Assembly (NCBI GenBank): GCA_016865865.1
Contig: VGOC01000009.1
Coordinates: forward strand, 1 to 60,600
Direction: 5' to 3'
DNA length: 60,600 bases
Source of the DNA: Chloroflexota bacterium
GTDB lineage: Bacteria; Chloroflexota; Anaerolineae; Anaerolineales; UBA11858
Notes under the pieces: model-generated
Told to the model about the DNA's origin: nothing
Databases searched by the model: none
Seen by the model: only the letters and a program-made list of their open reading frames with translations
Part shown: piece by piece, positions 51,135-58,699 of the stretch
How the letters are laid out: every line of letters begins with the position of its first letter
How positions within the stretch are numbered: position 1 is the stretch's first letter
Position numbers and translations under genes: made by a program

Positions 51135-52196
51135 TTATGCCTTTGCCTGCGCCAGGCGTTCTCCCAAGATGCCAGTTGGGCGGAAGATCAAGATCAACAC
51201 CAGAACGCTAAAGGCAATGGCGTCCTTGAGTTGGTAGGGTGCGGGGATGCCCAGCCCATCCAGAAACAGGCTGGGGCCAACGGATTCGAGCAGACCCAGC
51301 ATCATAGCTCCAAGAAAAGCGCCCGGGACATTCCCGATGCCGCCTAATACCGCGGCAGTAAAGGCCTTGAGGCCGGGGAAAAAGCCCATGAAGAAGTGGG
51401 CCACCGGGAACAGCAGCAGGTAGAGAATCCCTGCCATCCCGGCTGCCGCGCCTCCGATTGCGAATGTTCTGGAGATCGTCTTGTCCACATCTATGCCCAT
51501 CAGCGCGGCGACTTCTTTGTTTTCCGATACTGAACGCATGGCCTTGCCAAGCTTGGTCCATTGGACGATCCCATAGAGAATCAGCATCATAATTACCGCG
51601 CCCACGATGGCCACGGCCTGGGTTTTGAAGACGCGTATACTTCCAAGCATCCAGAATCCTTGGAGGATAGTCATTTCAGGATAACCTTTCAGCCCGGAGC
51701 CGTACAAGCCGCGGAATACGTATTGGAGGAAAAACGAAGCCCCGATGGCCGTGATCAACGGTACCAGGCGGGGTGCGGTGCGCAAGGGGCGATAAGCGAT
51801 TCGCTCGAGCAGGACAGCTATGATAGAGGAAACGACAGCCGAAACCCCCAATACGATGAGAAGGCTGAGTATTGGATATTTGTTCCACCATCCCGCGCCG
51901 ACAAGCGCCCATGCTGCAAATGTGGCGGTGAACGGCCCGCTCATGAACACCTCGCTATGGGCAAAGTTGATCATGCGCAGAATACCATACACCAATGTAT
52001 ATCCCAGTGCGATTAAAGCATACACGCCCCCCAAAGCCAGGCCAATAAGCGTAAGGTCAATCCAGGTCGCTGTGGAGTATTTTCCTGTGCCCAGCGTGAC
52101 GATTGATCCCCAGATCACACCGATAAGGATGGCCAACCCGATTGCCCAGATGACGACGTCAGTCAGTGTGATTCGTTGCATCCAGTTTCGAAACAT
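51135..52196 (-). CDS. livH: Branched-chain amino-acid ABC transporter permease LivH
   Basis: The 353-residue protein is the second membrane subunit. It has the family pattern LTLIGLALGGVYALIALGYTLVYGILRMINFAHSEVFM near 60-100, the ATPase contact loop around AMRSVSENKEVAALMGID, and the final GLLESVGPSLF region. The start at 52196 has AGGAGAGG 6 bases upstream; the open frame runs 23 codons further into leader DNA. It is the first gene of the permease-ATPase part of the operon. A palindromic element and the terminator of the binding-protein gene lie upstream, so a separate promoter probably drives it. Confidence 0.94.
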   Translation of the reverse strand: MFRNWMQRITLTDVVIWAIGLAILIGVIWGSIVTLGTGKYSTATWIDLTLIGLALGGVYALIALGYTLVYGILRMINFAHSEVFMSGPFTATFAAWALVGAGWWNKYPILSLLIVLGVSAVVSSIIAVLLERIAYRPLRTAPRLVPLITAIGASFFLQYVFRGLYGSGLKGYPEMTILQGFWMLGSIRVFKTQAVAIVGAVIMMLILYGIVQWTKLGKAMRSVSENKEVAALMGIDVDKTISRTFAIGGAAAGMAGILYLLLFPVAHFFMGFFPGLKAFTAAVLGGIGNVPGAFLGAMMLGLLESVGPSLFLDGLGIPAPYQLKDAIAFSVLVLILIFRPTGILGERLAQAKA

Positions 52197-52249
52197 ATTG
52201 CCTCTCCTGTGTGATAAAGATTCGATATCCTTACATAATTGCATGATTC

Positions 52250-52345
52250 GTAACTGCTCAGCCATCGAACGGATTTACCCGGAAAAAGGGTGTGCGCAGG
52301 GGGCGTAGCCCCCTGCGCACACCCTTTTTCCGGGAATTTCTCCGT
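52250..52345. mobile_element. Family A palindromic element, right end degenerate
   Basis: It begins GTAACTGCTCAGCCATCGAA, has the AAAAAGGGTGTGCGCAGGGG core with its complement, and fades after CGGGAATTTCTCCGTC, where other copies continue to TGAGTAGTTAC. The bases on the left (CATGATTC) are not repeated on the right, in line with loss of the right end. Confidence 0.82.
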
Positions 52346-52376
52346 CTAAAAGGGCTTGTTCGAAAAAAATTTAAAA

Positions 52377-52406
52377 AGGGGAGAGGGCGAAGACGCCCGC
52401 TCCCCT
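52377..52406 (-). terminator. Intrinsic terminator after the binding-protein gene
   Basis: AGGGGAG-GGGCG pairs with its complement (12 of 13 pairs, one mismatch) around an AAGA loop, followed on the minus strand by TTTTT. It lies 30 bp after the stop of the 52436 gene. Confidence 0.82.
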
Positions 52407-52435
52407 CGTTGGTATAACCACAGAATCTGCGATGA

Positions 52436-53656
52436 TTAAGGCCAAACCTTTGTGGGTGGGTATTCGCCAACATGATATTGGTATGCGGCGATCACCGGAT
52501 TTGCGCAGTCGCCAGTTGGCGAGCAGGTCAGGTTGCCGGTCAGACCTTTGAAATCCGCAGTAGCGTACAGGGCATCGCGCAGCGCCTGGCGGCCAATGTG
52601 CAGTGTGCCATCTTCATCCTGAACAGCTACTTTCTCGATAGCGGCGAAGATAATCATGGCCGCATCGTGAGCATGAGCGTGGAAGATACTAATCGGCTGA
52701 GTGCCGAACAGTTCCTCGTACTTCGGCAGGAATACACTCTGATATTCCGCAGCGAATGCAGCCAGGTCAGGGCTGGAGACGTATAGGCCTTCGACCGCTT
52801 CGCCGGCGCCCTCGACTACATCAGGCGAGAACATACCATCAGCGCCCATCAAGTACGTGGTTTCCAGGCCGGGAACTTCCTTGGCCTGGCGAGTGATCAG
52901 GCTGCCCGCCTTGACGAAGATCGGGTAGTAGATCATCTCAGGCTCGCCAGCGGCGATTGAGGTCAACGCCGACTTGAAGTCAGTACCATTGGGATCTACA
53001 GCTTCCTGCGCGGTGATGGTGCCACCCAATTCCACGAAGGAATTGGCGAAAACCTCTTGCAGTTTCTCGGCGTACAGGCTGCCATCATGGATCGTGGCAG
53101 CTTTGGTGACCTTCAGGGATTCGAAGGCGAACCTGGCCGCGGCCGCGCCCTGGTGCAGGTCGCTGTGCGCGGTGCGCAGATAACCGGGCCAGTTGTTTTC
53201 GTTCCCCTCGAGGGTCAGGTCTGGGGCGGTGTTGGAGGGTGAGACGACCGAGAACCCGGCGCCCGAGAGCAGCGGCAGAGCAACGCGGGCTGCGCTAGAG
53301 CAGGAGGTGCCGATAACGGCCACGATGGTCGGGTCAGCAGCAAGTTTTGTTCCTGCCGCCTGGCCACCTTCGGCGGAGCAACCGTCGTCCTCGCCAGTCA
53401 ATTGAACGTCATGGCCGAGTAGCTGCCCCTTGAGCGCCATCGCAACCTCGATGCCATTGCGTGAGTCGACGCCCAGGGTTTCATCAGCGCCTGAGATCAC
53501 CAGGGCATAGGCGATGTGGATCGGCTCACCTGGAGCGACATCCACGCAGCCTATTGCATCCGTGCATTCGAAAGGTACGACTTTTGGACCACAAGCTGCA
53601 AGTACCATGCTGGCTACAACGATCAAAGCCAGGATTGTAAATATACTCTTTTTCAT
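52436..53656 (-). CDS. Branched-chain amino-acid ABC substrate-binding lipoprotein
   Basis: This 406-residue protein has a signal with a lipobox (VASMVLAAC, Cys about 22) and a Peripla_BP_6/LivJK-type fold: IHIAYALVISGADETLGVDSRNGIE near 45, TGEDDGCSAEGGQAAGTKLAADPTIVAVIGTSCSSAA near 85, and GYLRTAHSDLHQG near 160. GVDSRNGIE and TIHDGSLYAEKL match the hinge and ligand region of the family. CTDAIGCVD after the lipid anchor is a short conserved prefix shared with the other binding protein. Ligand is not certain; branched-chain or other small amino acids are likely. The ATG has AGAGGAG upstream. It lies between the paralogue at 53992 and livH. Confidence 0.92.
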   Translation of the reverse strand: MKKSIFTILALIVVASMVLAACGPKVVPFECTDAIGCVDVAPGEPIHIAYALVISGADETLGVDSRNGIEVAMALKGQLLGHDVQLTGEDDGCSAEGGQAAGTKLAADPTIVAVIGTSCSSAARVALPLLSGAGFSVVSPSNTAPDLTLEGNENNWPGYLRTAHSDLHQGAAAARFAFESLKVTKAATIHDGSLYAEKLQEVFANSFVELGGTITAQEAVDPNGTDFKSALTSIAAGEPEMIYYPIFVKAGSLITRQAKEVPGLETTYLMGADGMFSPDVVEGAGEAVEGLYVSSPDLAAFAAEYQSVFLPKYEELFGTQPISIFHAHAHDAAMIIFAAIEKVAVQDEDGTLHIGRQALRDALYATADFKGLTGNLTCSPTGDCANPVIAAYQYHVGEYPPTKVWP

Positions 53657-53991
53657 GCTTCTTCACTCCTCTGAAATGAACTAAATTGGGATATCAAATG
53701 CTGTTGGTTGTGTTGTGTAAATGTACTTTTGGCCGTGGTCACCTCCTTTCTTTACTGATATAGCTTCCTATTATAAATCGGAGTCGCAGCTAATGCAATG
53801 GAGTCTTCTCTCCTTTGCGACCCCCTTTCCCCGTCCGATAATGCGGGTAATCATCAATAAGTAAGTCGAATTGGTCAAGGTACGATATTGGCATCTTCTC
53901 GATATTTCGGGGGATGCAGGTCAGGTTGTCAACCTGACTTTCGCTGCTCCCCATTTTTTGAGAAGGTGCGAAAATTAGATCTCCTGAGAAC
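53657..53991. other. Gap between the two binding-protein genes
   Basis: This 335-bp region has no gene. GTCAGGTTG-T-CAACCTGAC at 53920-53938 is a perfect dyad with a one-base centre that could be an operator or a small dispersed repeat. An AGGAG site and AT-rich DNA near 53690-53750 probably belong to the leader and promoter of the gene at 52436-53656. Confidence 0.55.
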
Positions 53992-55194
53992 TCAAGGCCA
54001 TATAGGGGTGTATTCGCCCTCTCGAAGCTGGTAGACCTTGATGGCTGGATCGGCGCAGTCGCCGTATTCGTTGCAGGTCAATTCGCCAGTGATGCCCTGG
54101 AAACCTGAAGTGGCATACAGGCAGGTTCGTAATACTTCTCGGCCGATATGGATGGTGTGATCATTCTCTTGTATGGCGACTTTTTCGATGCAGGTGAAGA
54201 TCATATTGGCGGCATCGAATGCGTGGGCGTGGTAGACCGAGATCGGTTTCGTGCCGTAATCCGCCTCGTACCTGGCGATGAACTGCTCGTACAGGTCGCC
54301 GGAGAAGGTCAGATCGGGGCCGGAGAAGTACATCCCCTCGCCCGTCACACCCAGAACCTTGATCGCGGCATCCGAGATCAAACCGTCAGCAGCGGCCAGG
54401 ATGGTTTTTTCGAGTTCGGGTATCTCTCTGGCTTGCTTGGTCAGTAAGCCGCCTTCTGCGGTAAAGACCGGGTAGAAGAGCAGCTCAGGCGGCCCCGCCT
54501 CAGCCACTGCCAGGAGGACGGGGCGCATATCCGTCTCGCCTTTGCTAATCGAGGCAAAGGTGACGATGTCGCCGCCCAATTCCTCGAAGGAGTCGGCAAA
54601 GACTCGCGCCAATCCCTCCGTGTAAGGATCGCCATCGTGAATGGCGGCAGCGGTGGTGACCCCTAAGACATTATAGGCAAACCTGGCCATCGCCTTGCCC
54701 TGTACTTTATCATTGTGCGCTGTGCGCAGGTATCCGGGATTCCATGCCTGGTTGGGATCGGTCAGTATGGGGGAGGTGTTCGAGGGGGATACCATCACAA
54801 AACCAGCCTCGGAGATCAATTCGGACATTGGCACCCCAGCGACGGAACAGCTCGTGCCAACCACAGCCACGGTCGTGAGGTCCGATACGATCTTCTGGCC
54901 CGCAGCCAGACCACCCTCCTGGGAGCATCCCTCGTCCTCCACCTGAAGCATGATGTCATGATCGAGAAGCTTGCCTCGCAAAGCGATTGCGATTTCTACA
55001 CCGTATCGAGAGTCGAGTCCCAAGTCTGCATCAGGGCCAGAGATGGATAGGGCGGAAGCGATGTGGATAGGCTCATCCGGCGCGTAGGTCACACATCCAA
55101 GAGCATCTGTGCACTCGAATTTCGAGCTGCACGCGGTCGTTATCAGACCGACTACAACGAACAAGGCGAAGGCAGATAGACCTCGCGTAGTCAT
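53992..55194 (-). CDS. Branched-chain amino-acid ABC substrate-binding lipoprotein, second copy
   Basis: This 400-residue paralogue of the preceding binding protein shares the prefix CTDALGCV, the region GLDSRYGVEIA, EDEGCSQEGGLAAGQKIVSDLTTVAVVGTSCSVA, and TIKVY-QLREGEY-like end. The signal is LFVVVGLITTAC; the -3 Thr is unusual for a lipobox. The start at 55194 has GAGGAG 8 bases before it; the open frame runs 19 codons beyond. It is upstream of the other copy and of livHMGF. Two binding proteins feeding one transporter would broaden its substrates (inference). Confidence 0.91.
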   Translation of the reverse strand: MTTRGLSAFALFVVVGLITTACSSKFECTDALGCVTYAPDEPIHIASALSISGPDADLGLDSRYGVEIAIALRGKLLDHDIMLQVEDEGCSQEGGLAAGQKIVSDLTTVAVVGTSCSVAGVPMSELISEAGFVMVSPSNTSPILTDPNQAWNPGYLRTAHNDKVQGKAMARFAYNVLGVTTAAAIHDGDPYTEGLARVFADSFEELGGDIVTFASISKGETDMRPVLLAVAEAGPPELLFYPVFTAEGGLLTKQAREIPELEKTILAAADGLISDAAIKVLGVTGEGMYFSGPDLTFSGDLYEQFIARYEADYGTKPISVYHAHAFDAANMIFTCIEKVAIQENDHTIHIGREVLRTCLYATSGFQGITGELTCNEYGDCADPAIKVYQLREGEYTPIWP

Positions 55195-55400
55195 ATGTTT
55201 TTCTCCTCGGTATAGGTTTTCATAACCGATGGCTGTACGGCAATTCTTCACGGATTCGCAAATCTGTATTGCGGATTTTCAGGGAAAGATCGGCTGCTAA
55301 ATTATACACCAGTTGATGTTGGGAGTCATGCGACGCCTCTTGGGGAAAAGCATAGCATAAATTGATGAAAAGTCAAATTAAAGGTAAAATTGCTTTTTTG

Positions 55401-56381
55401 ATGGAGACACATAAAACTCAAACTGCGCCAGCCCCGCCGCGCATCATCGCAACCCTGATCGCCGGTTTCGATGCGATTACCAATCACATCGGCCTGATCC
55501 TGTTCCCGGTGGGGTTGGATGTGTTGATCTGGCTGTCGCCGCATTATCGGCTGAAAACTTTGATCGAAGCCTGGATGGCAGTCGTGTTCCAACCTGTCAA
55601 TGACATGCCCGATATGGCAGATATTGTCGAAGCCGCCAAAACCCTGTGGACGCTTATGGCCGAACGCTTCAATCTGGCGATTACGTTGCGTTCGTACCCT
55701 GTAGGGGTGCCAAGTCTGGTTGTGTCAACCCTCCCTCTGCAGATCCCTGGCGGCGAACCAGTCTTGATCGAAGTATCTTCTGTAGGGATCGCTTTTCTTC
55801 TGGCAGGATGTTTTACATTCGTGGGACTCCTGCTGGGGACGCTCTATTTTGGGATCGTGAGCATGGCAGCCGTTCACAATGAAGTCCGCCCCTTGAAAAC
55901 GATCATGGAGTGGCCCCGTTCCAGTGGGCAGGTGATCCTGCTGACCTTTGTGTGGATCAGCCTCCTGGTGGGGATCAGCATCCCGGTGAGCTGCGGCATC
56001 TCCCTTTTGGCCCTCATCGGTATTCCCGCCGGGCCAATGGCCGTCATATTGTTTGGGAGTTTGCTGCTCTGGATCACCTTTCCACTTATGTTTTCCCCTC
56101 ATGGCATCTTCGTGAACCGCGATGCTGCCTGGGCCTCGATCAGGAAAAGCATCCAGATCACACGGATGACGTTACCGACGACAGCGGCTTTTTTCGTTGC
56201 GGTGATGCTATTGAACCAGGGATTCGACATGCTCTGGAGGATCCCCCCTGAGGATTCGTGGTTGACGCTTATCGGTATTGTCGGACACGCCTTTGTGTCC
56301 ACGGGCTTGTTATCGGCCAGTTTCATCTATTATCATCAGGCCGACAAATGGCTCGAAAGTATTTTGGAGAAAAAATCGTAA
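55401..56381 (+). CDS. Polytopic membrane protein, function unknown; stop codon supplied by a MITE
   Basis: About 326 residues from the ATG at 55401. There are six or seven hydrophobic helices, among them IGLILFPVGLDVLIWLSPHY, VGIAFLLAGCFTFVGLLLGTLYFGIVSMA, VILLTFVWISLLVGISIPV, MAVILFGSLLLWITFPLMF, and the C-terminal TLIGIVGHAFVSTGLLSASFIYY. The stretch FSPHGIFVNRDAAWASIRKSIQ recalls DUF-type membrane proteins that have repeated amphipathic helices. No named family recognised. The last Ser codon and TAA overlap the left end of a family A element (56378-56491). Without the element the frame would have ended EKKSS and TAA six bases later. Confidence 0.6.
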   Translation: METHKTQTAPAPPRIIATLIAGFDAITNHIGLILFPVGLDVLIWLSPHYRLKTLIEAWMAVVFQPVNDMPDMADIVEAAKTLWTLMAERFNLAITLRSYPVGVPSLVVSTLPLQIPGGEPVLIEVSSVGIAFLLAGCFTFVGLLLGTLYFGIVSMAAVHNEVRPLKTIMEWPRSSGQVILLTFVWISLLVGISIPVSCGISLLALIGIPAGPMAVILFGSLLLWITFPLMFSPHGIFVNRDAAWASIRKSIQITRMTLPTTAAFFVAVMLLNQGFDMLWRIPPEDSWLTLIGIVGHAFVSTGLLSASFIYYHQADKWLESILEKKS

Positions 56382-56491
56382 CTGCTCAGTCATCGAACGG
56401 ATTAGCCCGAAAAAAGGGTGTGCGTGGGGGGGCGCAGCCCCCCCACGCACACCCTTTTTTCGGGAATTTCTCCGTTTGGCTGAGTAGTTAC
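56378..56491. mobile_element. Family A palindromic element with exact 8-bp target duplication, full copy
   Basis: This 114-bp element has ends GTAACTGCTCAG and, inverted, GTAACTACTCAG, with the AAAAAAGGGTGTGCGTGGGG core. AAAAAATC stands directly before (56370-56377) and after it (56492-56499), a perfect duplication. Its GTAAC end supplies the TAA stop of the gene to the left. Confidence 0.92.
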
Positions 56492-56507
56492 AAAAAATCA
56501 AGCTAAG

Positions 56508-56626
56508 AGTCCAATGCAAAAACTATGAATAGAGGATTTGGGTCGGCATATATGGGGGTGCGTGCGCAGCACGCACCCCCATATATGCCGACCTGCTCCC
56601 TCGTACATGAGTTTTTTCAGTGAACT
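56508..56626. mobile_element. Family B palindromic element with near-exact flanking duplication
   Basis: This 119-bp element has the GGTCGGCATATATGGGGGTG arms around a GCGTGC-GCA-GCACGC hairpin, and the outer TTTTTTCAGTGAACT arm. CAAGCTAAG (56499-56507) and CAAGTTAAG (56627-56635) flank it, 8 of 9 matching. It lies 8 bp after the family A element and just before the gyrB ribosome-binding site. Confidence 0.85.
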
Positions 56627-56649
56627 CAAGTTAAGAATTGGAGGCTTTT

Positions 56650-58569
56650 GTGGCAGAAAAAAACAACCTGTCATACGAGGCAAAAGATATTCAGGTTTTG
56701 GAAGGATTGGAAGCTGTCCGCCGCCGGCCGGGTATGTATGTCGGCGGTACGGACATCAAGGCTTTGCATCACCTGGTTTATGAGGTCGTGGATAATTCGA
56801 TTGATGAGGCGTTAGCTGGCTTTTGCGACGCCATTGATGTGGTCATTCACCCAGACAGCAGTGTGACAGTAACCGATAATGGTCGCGGCATCCCTGTAGA
56901 TATCCATCCCGAGAGAGGCAAATCCGCCCTGGAGCTTGTGATGACGATGCTGCATGCTGGCGGGAAATTTGGGAATAGCAGTTATCGGGTGTCTGGTGGT
57001 TTGCACGGAGTAGGGCTTTCAGCGGTGAATGCTCTCTCGGAGTGGTTCGAGGTCGAGGTCAAACGTGATGGTAAGATCTATCATCAGCGCTACGAACGCG
57101 GCCACCCGGTGAGCGATCTGAAAGTGGTGGGCAAGGCGCCCAAGGCGGAAACAGGGACGCGTCAGACCTTCAAGTTCGATGATGCGATCTTCGTGGGCGA
57201 CCTGGATTACCGTTTCTCCACGCTTATGCAGCGCTTCAGGGAGATGGCTTTTGTCACAAGGGGAGTCAATATCCATCTGCGCGATGAGCGCGAAGACCGC
57301 GAGATGACTTTCTACTTCGAAGGAGGCATCACTTCGTTTGTGCGCTATCTGAATCGCAATCGTAAGACATTGCATCCTGTGATTCACATCGAAAAAGAAG
57401 TCGAAGGGATAACAGTTGATGTCGCCTTTCAGTATACAGATGCTTATGCGGAGTCGATTTACGCTTTCGCCAACACCATCAACACCATAGACGGCGGCAC
57501 GCACCTGACCGGCTTGCGCTCGGCGATCACCCGCGCCATCAATGATTACGCCAAGAAACAAAAATTACTCAAAGATGAGGATTCGAGCTTCAAAGGGGAG
57601 GATACGCGCGAGGGGTTGACCGCCATTGTGAGCATCAAACACCCCGACCCCCAGTTCGAGAGTCAAACCAAGGTCAAGTTGATGAACCCCGAGGTGCAAA
57701 CCATCACCCAACAGGTAGTCGGCGACGCCTTCGGGATGTTCCTGGAGCAAGACCCTCGCGCAGGAAAATCCATCGTGGAAAAATGTCTTACCTCGGCGCG
57801 TGCTCGCCGGGCGGCAAAGACAGCCCGAGATCTGGTCATCCGCAAATCTGCTTTGGAGAGTCTCACGCTTCCGGGCAAGCTGGCCGATTGTTCCGACCGC
57901 GATCCCGAAAAGACGGAGCTATACATCGTCGAGGGCGACTCGGCAGGGGGCTCCGCTAAACAAGGCCGAGACCGGCACTTCCAGGCGATCTTGCCGCTGC
58001 GGGGGAAGATCCTCAACACCGAACGCGCCCGCTTGAATAAGATCCTCGACAACAATGAAGTCAAAGCGCTGATCTCTGCGCTAGGCACAGGGATTGGGGA
58101 AAGCTTCGATCTGGAAGGGCTTCGTTATGGGCGTATTATCCTCATGTGCGATGCCGATGTAGATGGAGCCCACATCCGCACCCTGTTATTGACCTTCTTT
58201 TTCCGTTACATGCAACCTCTCATCGAGAACGGACATCTCTATATCGCTCAACCTCCGTTATATCGCATCAGCTATCGCAAGAAGACTCAGTACGCATATA
58301 CCGAGGCTGAAAAAGATGCGATCCTGAGAGAAATGGGTGCAACGGACGACAAAGCCACGATCTCTCGCTATAAAGGTTTGGGCGAGATGAACCCTCAGCA
58401 GCTTTGGGAAACAACGATGGACCCCGAGCAGCGTACCCTTTTGCAGGTTTCTATCGAAGACGCCACGGAAGCCGATCGCACCTTCGATATGTTGATGGGC
58501 TCTGCGGTTCCCCCTCGACGCCGTTTCATTCAAACCCATGCCCGCGAGGTCCGCAACTTGGATATTTAG
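56650..58569 (+). CDS. gyrB: DNA gyrase subunit B
   Basis: The 639-residue protein is a complete GyrB. Features are the GHKL ATPase ([58 protein letters not shown]), the TOPRIM domain ([20 protein letters not shown] near 428 and [23 protein letters not shown] near 500) and the C-terminal [20 protein letters not shown] motif. It is typical in length for the short form without a proteobacterial insert. The start is GTG (56650) with GGAGG 5 bases upstream. A palindromic element occupies the region just in front of it. gyrA is not adjacent and dnaA is 36 kb away. Confidence 0.97.
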   Translation: MAEKNNLSYEAKDIQVLEGLEAVRRRPGMYVGGTDIKALHHLVYEVVDNSIDEALAGFCDAIDVVIHPDSSVTVTDNGRGIPVDIHPERGKSALELVMTMLHAGGKFGNSSYRVSGGLHGVGLSAVNALSEWFEVEVKRDGKIYHQRYERGHPVSDLKVVGKAPKAETGTRQTFKFDDAIFVGDLDYRFSTLMQRFREMAFVTRGVNIHLRDEREDREMTFYFEGGITSFVRYLNRNRKTLHPVIHIEKEVEGITVDVAFQYTDAYAESIYAFANTINTIDGGTHLTGLRSAITRAINDYAKKQKLLKDEDSSFKGEDTREGLTAIVSIKHPDPQFESQTKVKLMNPEVQTITQQVVGDAFGMFLEQDPRAGKSIVEKCLTSARARRAAKTARDLVIRKSALESLTLPGKLADCSDRDPEKTELYIVEGDSAGGSAKQGRDRHFQAILPLRGKILNTERARLNKILDNNEVKALISALGTGIGESFDLEGLRYGRIILMCDADVDGAHIRTLLLTFFFRYMQPLIENGHLYIAQPPLYRISYRKKTQYAYTEAEKDAILREMGATDDKATISRYKGLGEMNPQQLWETTMDPEQRTLLQVSIEDATEADRTFDMLMGSAVPPRRRFIQTHAREVRNLDI

Positions 58570-58632
58570 TTACGCTACACCCTCGCCCCTCATTTTCGAA
58601 ACGATCCGTTCCTGGGCTGACAATAATGTAGG

Positions 58633-58660
58633 TTGTCGATTGGGTCTCCGATAGTACAAT
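58633..58660 (+). promoter_or_regulatory. Possible promoter of the kinase gene
   Basis: TTGTCG (58633-58638) and TACAAT (58655-58660) are separated by 16 bases, about 40 bp before the kinase ATG. A moderate match to the vegetative consensus. Confidence 0.45.
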
Positions 58661-58699
58661 CATTGGTGCTATGGTTTCCTGCGGATTTGGAATAGCCCT

